From: Pelargonium nanum
Lineage: Eukaryota; Streptophyta; Magnoliopsida; Geraniales; Geraniaceae
Reading direction: 5' to 3'
DNA length: 26,073 nucleotides
Assembly (NCBI GenBank): GCA_036897485.1
Contig: JAYMTF010001127.1
Location: forward strand, 1 to 26,073
The stretch's first letter is position 1, and the number at the start of each line of letters is the position of its first letter. Below are positions 1 to 9,800 of the stretch, piece by piece. The notes below the pieces were generated by a model. That model made no database searches. It was given only the letters and a program-made list of their open reading frames with translations, and was not told the DNA's origin. Made by a program: the position numbers and the translations under genes.

Positions 1-1100
1 TGGGAGCGGAGCGACCCGCCCAGATCCAATATTTTTAATGAGGTGTTATAATCTCATTGGTGGCTTAGCATAAGCCAAATAATTTTTGGCTTAGAATCCT
101 TAACCTCTATTTCAAAAATAAAAGTACAATGAAATTGATATACATCCATTTCAAAATATTTGTCTTGTTCTTTTAATTTATTATAACATAGATGTCATTT
201 TTTGTGCAAATTAGTTTGCATGAATGCTAATATTTCTTGATACATGATCACGAAGATGCATTATACAAGAATAAATATCATGATCAATTCTTCTTATTTA
301 TTTTTTATAATGAAAACACTTATTATAATTTCCATAAAAAAAAACACTTATCATGATATAAATGAAATACGGAGTAATTCATATGCCGTTTGTTAACCTC
401 GTCACTTACTATACAAAGTTGTTCGAATAGGAGAACTCGCAAGATTAGAAGGGTCAAATTGATAATTTAAAATATTTGGGGAGGCTAGTGTCATTTTCAC
501 ATGTCCATCTCCATAATTTTTAATTTCTTTAGGGGCTATAATAATAGGATAAGCGTTGTTCGTTATCCACAACAATACATAACATCAGATACTTCACTGA
601 TACTCGCCAAAAAGACTCCATTTCGCCTTTATCATCATCACTAAATTACCCTCACAGCTCAGCTCACCGTTCCTGAATTTACAAACAAGCCCTGACCGTA
701 CCAGCCACCACGACCCGTACTTAACATTCTACGAGGGCAAAATAGTAAACTGCAGAAAGTAAGTTTCAATTTGCAGATGAAAAAGTCGATATTTTTACAC
801 GTAATAAATAATAAAAAGAAAGTTCAGAAGCTGTACCGATTAGAGAATGTTTCCTGTGTGACACAAAACTTTACACCTGTCAAGGCCTTTTTTATCTGTC
901 GACACGTAAGCCGTCCGTTATGAATCAGACGGTAAAAGAAGCCTAACGTTCACACCACGCTCGTGCATCGCGATGCATCGTAGTCGCTCTCTAAATTTGA
1001 GGAGCTGAAATGTTTTTACAAAAACCACAAGCTAAATCCGTATGAAGATTTTACTAATTTTTGTATAAATAAATAAAAATAAAATATCGAATTTAAAAAA
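1..1100. other. AT-rich upstream region of the HVA22-like gene
   Basis: No gene is supported here. The stretch is AT-rich with scattered A and T runs and has no long reading frame with recognisable content. It holds a short hairpin at about 72-86 (GGCTTA, three bases, TAAGCC), an ABRE-like ACGTGTC on the minus strand at 901-907, and a perfect 14-bp palindrome at 964-977. The A-rich tract around 1066-1090 could serve as a TATA-like region for the downstream gene, whose leader seems to begin near 1110. The transcription start is inferred, not seen. Confidence 0.5.
901..907 (-). promoter_or_regulatory. ABRE-like motif upstream of the HVA22-like gene
   Basis: GACACGT on the plus strand is ACGTGTC on the minus strand, an abscisic-acid response element core. 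It lies about 200 bases upstream of the inferred leader. HVA22 was first described as an ABA-induced barley gene, so the motif fits, but a single 7-mer is weak evidence and class i members are not all ABA-responsive. Confidence 0.25.
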
Positions 1101-1109
1101 ACGGCACAA

Positions 1110-2510
1110 AACAAAACACTGCTTCTTCTGCTTTGCTGCTCTAATTCATTCGTCATACTCTCTTGCCTCAGTCTCTCTCACCGCCGACACCGCAACGGCT
1201 CTCCGACGCACCTCTACGGCCGCGCCTATGTCCGTACGCCGGCGATCGTGTCGAACTCACCGGTGGCTCTGATCTCCGTGCTCCGTCTCGGCGATTTGGA
1301 TTCTGTTGCACCTGTTTTTGTTATCTCCATTTCATTTTTGGATTGTAACTGAAAGGTACTCGTTGATATCTCTTCCTCTTTCTGGTTCTGTGTTTGAATT
1401 CTGTGTAGTTTGTTGCTTGTTATTTCTATTGTCATTTGATTTTCGCGTCGATTCGGAGGTATGAAACGTTCTGAAGCATTTTGTTTTGGGGATTTTCAGT
1501 TTGTTGTGTCGATAGTGACGGAGATATCGATGGATAGCGATGTCCTATCTTGATCTTTTGCGTATGTTTGTGTTGGAAAGCTATTTTGCTTGAGTGGTTC
1601 ATTTTTACCTAATTCTTCGGATTCCATCAAATTTCGTGATGAGTTTGAAGATGTAAAGGATTGGTTGCTTGTATGTTTGAATCAGCTCCGTCTCTTTCCT
1701 CTCCCTCTGTGTTTTATTTTTTATTGTACTTGAACGCATCTCCTTGGCTGCTAGGAGAAATGAAGCTTAGGGAAAGAACATTTTGACGTTGGGGTGAATA
1801 AACTAAATATTATGATATTCAGCATTAGGTAGGGTGTTGTTTTAGCTTCGGAAGTTTGAAAAAGGTACATCAAGTATGGAGAATGTCAAGCTCACTCGGG
1901 ATGGAGTTTTCCAGTTTGGTTTTATGGTCTAAGTAGCATATAGTCTTAAGATCTTGTACTATAAGTTGAATTCACAAACAATTTTTTCGAGTGAGATTTC
2001 CTTCTTTTTTTCTGAGTGATGTGCCCCTACAGAGAGATATAAATGTTAAATGTCACAAGTATTTTTATGTATGACCTCTAACCTGACAACTTTTTTCTAT
2101 TGAAACCTTGTTTTGAATTCATCTTTTTCTTGATAATGTATGGGGAAAAAAATACATTGTTGTATTGTTTTCACCTTTGCTTCATCTTTAGCAAACACTA
2201 CATAGTTTATGCCATTGTATGAACTGTGGGAAGAAGTATCTGGTGTTCTGCTCTTATTTTGATGTATTTCCTTGTGCTCTCATCCTCTAGAATTCGACGT
2301 GTAAGAAGTGTAAATTCATTTATGTAATCTGTACTAACTCTGTTGGTCTTGAATAATTATCAATACCGAACAGAAATGTGTGCTTCAACTTACTTGTAGT
2401 TATATATTTACTCATTGAATTTGCTCTACTATGTATCGATTACATTATCTATATCTGTAACCCCTGCTGTCTCTTGTTGATTGTTTATTTCAGGGTATCA
2501 GGTGTAGAAA
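1110..2510 (+). other. 5' leader and leader intron of the HVA22-like gene
   Basis: An inferred non-coding first exon (about 1110 to 1355) is pyrimidine-rich and GC-richer than its flanks. It ends at GAAAG followed by a GTACTC donor at 1356. The acceptor TTTATTTCAG ends at 2493, giving a T-rich leader intron of 1138 bases and a 17-base second leader piece before the ATG at 2511. Large introns just upstream of the start codon are common in plant genes and often raise expression. Another donor-like site near 1459 (GAGGTATG) is possible. The exact 5' end is not visible. Confidence 0.55.
1228..1272 (+). other. Short upstream ORF in the HVA22-like leader
   Basis: ATG at 1228 opens a 14-codon frame rich in arginine that closes with TGA at 1270-1272. 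It lies inside the inferred non-coding first exon, so it would precede the main start in the mature message. No similarity to a known conserved uORF peptide is recognised. Its use depends on the true transcription start. Confidence 0.35.
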
Positions 2511-4004
2511 ATGATAGGATCCTTTCTCACCAGAGGGCTTGTGTATGTTGTGCTTGATCCAATTCTATTAGTCATTGGCTCTAATACTAAATTGATCTTC
2601 TGGATTTCCTAACCCTGTGTTTGCATTTTGCAGGATGGTTCTTGGTTATGCTTATCCAGCTTACGAGTGCTACAAAACTGTAGAGAAGAATAAACCTGAG
2701 ATAGAGCAACTTCGCTTTTGGTGCCAATATTGGTATGCTATTGATCACCTTTTTTGTGTGTCAGAAATGTCAAACAAATTGGAGTGGTTAATGTTTCTTT
2801 TCCCTTCCATTTCCTTGTGACTTGCAGGATTTTAGTTGCTCTATTGACTGTTTGTGAGAGAGTTGGTGATGCGTTTGTTTCATGGTAGGAGATCTTAATT
2901 CCATTTTGTTGAGAGTTTTTTGATATTTTTACATGCACATATTGTATTTTGATTGTGTATGCTGTATCTTGTTTTTTTGAAGGGTTCCAATGTACAGTGA
3001 AGCTAAGTTGGCATTCTTCATATATCTTTGGTACCCAAAGACTAGGGTATGGGAAACTCTGTGGGACTGAGCTTATCACTGTCTCGTTGAGTATTTTATC
3101 GAATTTATTACATTTAGTACTTCCTTTACATACAACCATGTCTGTTCCAGGGAACAACATACGTCTATGACTCCTTCTTTAGACCATACGTTGCGAAGCA
3201 TGAGACAGAAATCGATCGTAACTTGTTGGAACTGAGGACTAGAGCTGGAGATATGGCAATTGTGTATTGGCAACGGGCTTTTAGCTATGGTCAGACTAGA
3301 GTCTTCGACATTTTGCAGTATGTTGCCTCACAGTCTACACCAGCGCCTCGTCCTGCTCAGGTATTTGTCACAAGGCTATAGACAGACTTACTTTTACTTA
3401 GACTATATCTTTTTTTCGTGTAATATAGTGTCTCATGAGAAACCATGGAATTGGGTTTGTTATAAAACCTCGTGCATACCATGTATAAATATGGGACATA
3501 TTGCAGCCTCTCGTTAAATCATTGTGTTTCTGTGATTTGTGCATTCTCTGAAATGTCTTCCTTTTAAAATAACAGCCACAACAGCAGGGTCCCAGGGCTC
3601 GCCAACCACCTGCCACAACAAACCGTCGACTTGCTGCTGCAGAACCACAAAGTGAAGAACCACCATCACCCACTTCTAGCACATCTTCCAGTCAGTACCA
3701 GAAGGAAGTAGAAGCAGAATTAGGTCCCTCTCAAGTGGCTAAAGCAGTTCCCAAAGCAGCCCCCAAAGCAGCTGCTTTGAATGCTAAAAAGGCAAATGCT
3801 CTGAAGCCACTCGAGAAGGCAAATACCGCACCTGCAGCAGCTACCAGCCAGTCTGCACCACCCGAAGCAGAAGCAATGCAGATTGAGGCCGTGCCTTCTT
3901 CAGCAAGTGAAAGCGCAGACCCTCCAAAAGAGACGGTGATGGAAGAAACCATTCGCGTAACACGTGGCAGATTGAGGAAAGCACGATCTGCGCCAATCCG
4001 CTGA
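2511..4004 (+). CDS. HVA22i: HVA22-like protein (TB2/DP1/HVA22 family, class i)
   Basis: Six coding exons join in frame: 2511-2542, 2634-2732, 2828-2884, 2983-3046, 3151-3360 and 3576-4004, giving 296 aa. All introns are GT-AG. The protein opens MIGSFLTRGLVMVLGYAYPA and keeps the family core over residues 1-115: PAYECYKTVE, the WCQYW segment, ERVGDAFVSW, and AFFIYLWYPKTRGTTYVYDSFF. The hydrophobic stretches in residues 1-80 are the membrane hairpins of this REEP/Yop1-related family, which shapes the tubular ER and in plants is tied to ABA, stress and vesicle traffic. Residues 155-296, all from the last exon, form a low-complexity Pro/Ala/Ser/Lys tail ending in a basic RGRLRKARSAPIR. This long tail fits the i/j group rather than the short HVA22a-e types. 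The start matches the usual N-terminus of the group. Family assignment is firm; the letter i is from memory of the Arabidopsis protein. Confidence 0.92.
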
Positions 4005-4230
4005 TAATCAGAGTTGTTGTCTTTAATGAAGTTTTAGCTCGCTAGCAAAACTAGCAGTTGGATCAGTCGGATGGATGGTAATGGGTTTTAGATGATGATG
4101 ATGATAGCGATGTAAATGTTTGTTTCTTAGCTTCAATTCCATTTGTTGCTTTAATTTTTGTTGGCACTGGTTGAAGGGTCATAAGTTGGTAGTAGGGGTG
4201 GGTTAAATGTTTTAGTCAGTTACTCTGGAA
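4005..4230 (+). other. Probable 3' UTR of the HVA22-like gene
   Basis: After the stop at 4002-4004 the sequence becomes T-rich, with a GATGATGATGATGATAG tract at about 4092 and TGTAAATGTTTG and TTTTTGTTGG stretches of the kind found upstream of plant poly(A) sites. AATAAG at about 4233 is the nearest poly(A)-signal-like hexamer. The exact end cannot be placed. Confidence 0.4.
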
Positions 4231-4739
4231 TGAATAAGTTTTGTTATTTTAAAGGTTTGAAAAATGAAAGTTCAATTCTTGGAAGCAAGCATAAACAATT
4301 GTGGCGAGATCCTAAACTTTGGAATTATTGTCATTATTTATTAGACTTAAGACATAGAACTATAAACTATAAGGAGGCTATCTTATCCTTGCATAGTCAA
4401 TCATATAACAGTAGGATAGGATTTATTGCTTAAAACAAATGTCTTAGTTGCATTTAAAAATTGGAGGATGCGTTTAGTAATTTAGTTGTTGTGACTTGTG
4501 AATTGTCGAATCTTTGATTGGAAAAGATGGTGCAACTTATGGAGATAAGACATAGTAAGTATGGATGGTCATCGCACAGGGACCACCTACAACCGTCATG
4601 AACGAGACGAAAATTTATCTGCATACGAACGAATACTATAATGCTCTTCCCATGGAATACTTTAGATCTAACACATATTTTATAGACAACAAGAAGTTTA
4701 AATATAAGTTATTTGGTTTATGCTAATCTGTCAATTAAG

Positions 4740-4880
4740 TATCAATGTTTCTCACTCCCCTAAGGGAGCGTCACCCTAAACGCCACCCCACAAATCTTAC
4801 TCCATACCGTCGACAAGGAGGCTCGAACTTGAGACCTCAGAGAAAATTCAAAGTATTTTAACCATTTGCCGTAACATGTC
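4740..4880 (-). repeat. Possible tRNA-derived SINE fragment
   Basis: Read on the minus strand from about 4880 downwards there is a pol III-like internal promoter: CGGCAAATGG (4862-4871) resembles an A box followed by GTTAA, and AGTTCGAGCC (4820-4829) resembles a B box. They are spaced about 33 bases apart, as in plant SINEs. The body that follows contains GGGTGACGCTCCC and a nearby GGGGAGTGAG. I could not find a clear poly(A)/poly(T) tail or target-site duplication, so the limits are approximate and the element is probably old and incomplete. Confidence 0.4.
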
Positions 4881-5788
4881 TTGATTTTTAGTGCATTGTC
4901 ATCTATTTATTGGTTTACTTCAACCTAAGCAATGCTTTGCTCAAATTCTTCTCTCTATTATACAAATATTAATTGATTATTTTATGCTCAATTAAAGTTT
5001 TAGATGATTGTTTTGTATTCCAAGTGCTAGAAATTATTAATCCACATGGGAAGACAATAAAGACAAAATAAAGTTGAGAGCTTGTAAACCAAAATAATAT
5101 ATGTATAATTTATTTTGAATCAGAAAAAGTAACATAAATAAACCCAAGTAAAATCTGAAACAAAACTGATCCGTGTCCATCCCTAACAACCATGGAAGAT
5201 AAGAAATGCAAGCAACAAACTAATGCTAGTTTTTAAATTGAATCTAATATATAAAACAAGGCTGGTACTTACAGGAGACTTTGATGCCATAATAGTATAT
5301 AGAAGTGGTGTTAGTTAGGTAAAGATATTGTTATTGTAAATAATCAACTCCATGGTTAAGAGAAAATGAGTTAGGTGAAAATTGGTTGATCCACATATCT
5401 CATTTGACATTTTGACCTCTGCTCTGTTGAAGTACTGTATACAAAATTGTTTGGTGAGTAACGGTCGCAACTTACGTCAGCAAAGCAATCTGCTTTAATT
5501 TGGTGGTTACTACCATAATCATAATCAAGTCTTTTTTGCACATTGAATTTTCAGCACGTGACATGTGCACAGTGCCAGAAACAGCTACATCGTTTTTCTC
5601 TTTCGGAAATTAAAGTGGACAGACTCAGAAACAGCAGATTTTATCTTCAAGGAAGGGATAGGAATATCATTGACCCATAAAAAATGGCTTCACAATAACG
5701 TAAGCAAGATGTATTTAAATAGAATTTTATCATCAGCTTGATTTGTCAATAGTTTTGCATTTGAAAAAAAGAATTACAATATATCCAC

Positions 5789-5836
5789 AAGATAGGCACT
5801 TTTTATTATTATTTTTTTTTTACAAAAGATAGGCAC
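5789..5836. repeat. 11-bp direct repeat flanking a T-rich tract
   Basis: AAGATAGGCAC occurs at 5789-5799 and again at 5826-5836, separated by 26 bases that are almost all T with a few A. The layout resembles a target-site duplication around the tail of a lost or extremely truncated retroposon, but replication slippage could also produce it. Confidence 0.45.
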
Positions 5837-6319
5837 CATGGTTAAACCTATTAAATAGTGTTTTGGGGTTATAAATACATAAATTATATTTCAAATTACA
5901 CACATCAAACTTAAAACTAATCATTTGTTGAACATTCTTTTTTTTTTTTTTTTCGCTCTGCGAATCGGGTAGCTCACAAGCTCGTTACCCATATTTTTGG
6001 TGTGTCGATGGTGTTATTGCTCTTGATTTGGCTAGCTAAATGGTTTGTTGAGCAATCTCTTAATATTGTTCCAAAATTATTTATGTTAATATTTCATCCA
6101 AATTATAAACATTTTCATAACTTTCTAAATTTATTTTATGTTACCCAATACCCATCCTGATCCAATTGATTGACATTTGATAATACTACTAATTCTGGGA
6201 TGGGCCAAATCACATTAACTACATCCCCAAACGCCAGCAGGAGCCCAAGCAAAGATTTGATAGATTCGCACCACAACTTTCAAGGAAAAGACTTGAAATT
6301 TGAGGATTAAGACATGATG

Positions 6320-6810
6320 GATATTAATTTCTGGACTCACCTGTTTCCAGTTGGGAAGCTCTGTAACCGCATCAAATTGCTGTAATAGTTTAAACAAATT
6401 TATCAAATATAAAGAATACATATAACAAACCAGAAGATGGCATTTTTCAAAATCACCAACATTCTGTAAATAAGCTATAACTTTTTATTATTTCAAAAAA
6501 TAGAATATGCCTATTAATTTACAGTACAATTTAGTATTGAGGGAGAGGTAAAGGAGGCTGTATCATCTGGAATAACTAATCATCTGTTTGTTATTTAATA
6601 CATGCCTTGCAGATAGATGCAAGTGTTTCGGGTCGTTGTTGCACCGCTCCCAGAAGATTGTCTTTGCCTCCATTCCTCATTTGCTGTATCTTATAAATGT
6701 ATAGGTTTCTTGATTTTGGAAAGGTCTCCAAATTGTATGCTGTGAACCAATGACCTGTGGATGGATCTGAAGAGTAACTGTTCAATGTTTTCTTTTCTTT
6801 TCTTTTTGCC
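6320..6810 (-). other. Exon-like islands downstream of the E2FC stop codon
   Basis: Three short minus-strand segments look like spliced exons but belong to no gene I can identify. One (about 6341-6379) sits between a CTATTACAG acceptor and a CAG/GTGAGT donor and could read QFDAVTELPNWKQ. A second, just upstream (about 6435-6465), sits between TTTACAG and GTTTGT and could read NVGDFEKCHLL. A third (6591-6720) is a 40+ codon open stretch after CAG acceptors. They may be spliced 3' UTR pieces of E2FC, alternative 3' exons, or remains of another gene. No function is proposed. Confidence 0.25.
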
Positions 6811-6824
6811 AACGCTGCTTTCGA

Positions 6825-9800
6825 TTACTTACCCCACAAATCTGAAATGCTAACTTCGGGATCTGAGTGAAACCAGTAGTCGTGATCAATCTACGAAAAA
6901 GTAGAAAGAAAATGTGATGGTCAGATTTGAGTGAAATCAGAAAAGGGCAGGATTCTAAAGAAGTGCATCAAGATACACTAACATCATTGTCGGAAGGGAC
7001 TATCTTCCGGATCCCGGATAGCTGGGGCTGTGGCGAGCAAGATGACATCGTTACATCAGTCTGGCTACTTGAATCTTCCACATTACAAGGATCACCGTTC
7101 AAAGCATTAGTATCGACTGGTTTAGCCTGCTCAATAGTTAAATCCTCATGTTGGCTACAGACATCATGAACGTCACTGTTAGAAGATGAGGTGTGCTAAT
7201 AAATATCAAGTTGCTGACACATATATACACAGCTTCATGTGAGATAATTTGTGCTCGTACAAAGCGAATACCTCAAGAGGTACAAATTGATTGGCCCCGT
7301 GGTGCTCCTAACTGTCAATTTGAACTGCCTTTGGGGGTAGTCCATATCCTGTTCATGTAAATAATTGGTCAATTAAATAGTTTGAACATTCCAAAATATT
7401 CAAAATTAATTATACACGATACCCACCTCATCAGGATCAGGAACCTCAATATTACTAGCTTGAGGAGCTTTTATTGCAATAAGTGTTTGATTCTGTCACA
7501 ACAATAGAAAAGCTCAAAAATGAGTTTCAGGGAACATTGTACAGTGTGTGTGTGTTTGTTTGTGTGCATAAAAAAATTCCAAAAAAGCGACCTTGAAGCA
7601 TTGAAGACTGTTAATATCGTCCTCTGTTATGAAGGCAAATCTGATATTCCAAGCAGATAAGTTATCAAGCAAAAACAAAAATATATTGTCAAAAAAAGCT
7701 AAAAATATTATAAAGGATAGAGTACTTCTGGTAACTCTCATCTTGCTCCAAGGCCCTCAGAAACGCTTTTCTTTCACTGAAGAAAACAACATAATGTCAA
7801 CTCAACACGCTCAATAGGCCGACTATTATTGCCAACTGAAATAAAAAAAAGAGAAGAAACCTCCTGAATCCCAGTTAACTAACCTTATCGAATGATCAAG
7901 CATCGATTCATCCATACGTAAACTATTAACCTCAGCCTGTACAAAAAAAGAAGATCAAGACTTAAATAGGCAGATTCAGTTACTGTAATAGGATTTGGGA
8001 GTTTGAATGTACTTGCACCAGAGACATTTAATCATGCAATATCAGACTATCAATTATTATCATTATTGAACAATCTAAATTCAGTTTGAGGTTAGAAGTA
8101 GTTTGTCCTATACAATGCTAATGGATCTAATATAGCAAAACTATCTAGAATGATCCGCTAAATTGAAAGCTCTTCTACATGTGTTTGGCAAACTCCCAAG
8201 CTTAAGGAAATCAGTTATAAGTTGGTCAGAATTGTTATAGAGAAATGGCCAAAGATGTATTAGCTAACTTTAGACATCTCAATCAAAGAGAAAATTACAT
8301 AAAAACCTCAGTTGCCCCAACATATTGTCCAATAACTTAAGAGGAACATTAGTATATCTAGCCCCATCAAGACCTACCTATAACGACTCTACCCAAGATT
8401 TCAATAACCTAAGTAACAATTAGATCCAAGTCCTAACTTGACTTTCTTAAGCCCAGTATTCTCAGTCTGTAACTTTTTTCAGCACAATATACTTTTGTCT
8501 CTAGCTAGAACTTGTGCTAATGATGTAAGAATCTCACAAATTAAGAGACAATTGCCAAGGAAGAGAAGATGAAATTTAGTTTGAATGTTTAACCTAGTTA
8601 AATTGACGTAACATGCACTCATATTCTACAAGCATCATAAATATGAGTTGGTAAGCCTCCTAAAGTACAATATGCAAGAACCAAGAACTTAGAGAAAACC
8701 ATCAATCCTTACCATTAAACGAGAAACTTCATCATCTAGCTCCCGTGGCCTCAAGACGTCGGATCCCCTGTTTATAAGGATTGTTAGCTGTCATCAATTT
8801 ATAAAAGGTAAATTGCAAATAACCACCCTTGGCACTTAATTGCTCTTTAACTTTATTTGTCAGCACTAATTACCCTAAACTACCCAAAACTCATTATGTC
8901 AGTTAATGGCATTTAAATGATCATGCGCACAAGATCAAAACATTTTCAAAATTCCCTGAATAGCCCTCACCCCCTTCAATTCATCATCACTCACCCTCAT
9001 ATCTTTCTAGTGTTTGAACACTTAAACATTCCAACAACCAGAAAATTCAATATTTAAAATTTTCATCTTCCAAATAATGGAATTTCCAGAAATTCATCTC
9101 ATTTGTTAATATGTTTGTAGTCTAGATATTATTCTTCTCATTTTCCAGCAACAAAAACATTCAGATTCCAGCACAATCTAACTCTACACTAAGGTATCAA
9201 TTATCAACAAATAAAAATCAAAATTCATCCAAAAACATTCAAGAGAACATTTGAGTCTTCAATGATAATGTAATATGGGCTTTTGAGAGAGGGTTGGGTT
9301 AGTATGGGGTTAGGTTAGTGACATGAATTAGGTTAGGTTAGCGAGTAAGAATATTTGGGCAATTCGTAATAACATTAACACCGTTAAAATAGGATTTGTA
9401 AAGTTCAGGGTACTCCAAACTTACAAAAAATAGTTTAGAGTACTTAAGTGCCAAACATGTATAATACAAGGTAGTCATATACAATTTCCTCATTTATAAA
9501 ATGCAAGAATAGATGAATATCAATACCTCCAACGTATATGGTTTTTCGAAGTTTTTTCTATCAATCCTATTCCTTCAAGAACATTCGTAATATCATATAT
9601 CCTCCGCTTCTGGACCTGTTGAAGCCGATATGATAGATAATGCAAACGATAAGAGAAAAGAACTAGTATTCTATCAGGCCAACAAATAGAGTTTGAGGTA
9701 AACTGAAAGCATGCTAAACATATGCAGATAAGAGAAATTTCTGCCAATAACTTGTTACACTGAAAAGTAAACTGATATATTTGCCCCTAAAATTTCCAAG

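Larger units (their letters stand above)
4231..6200. other. AT-rich intergenic region between convergent genes
   Basis: No protein gene is supported between the HVA22-like gene and the 3' side of E2FC. The stretch holds a possible SINE fragment (about 4740-4880), a TGACGT-type motif (CGTCA near 5475), a CACGTG G-box near 5555 with TGTGCAC close by, a duplicated 11-mer around a T-rich tract (5789-5836), and a run of about 18 T at 5938-5955. Because both neighbouring genes point towards this region, the G-box and TGACGT motifs have no obvious target promoter. Confidence 0.45.

Noticed and set aside
2738..3273. Minus-strand frames overlapping the HVA22-like exons
   Set aside because: They run antisense across well-supported plus-strand exons and introns and contain no known motif.
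5940..6000. Long T run followed by GGGTAGCTC and GTTACCC, possibly a retroposon tail
   Set aside because: The T run is clear, but no element body, coding remains or target duplication could be identified.
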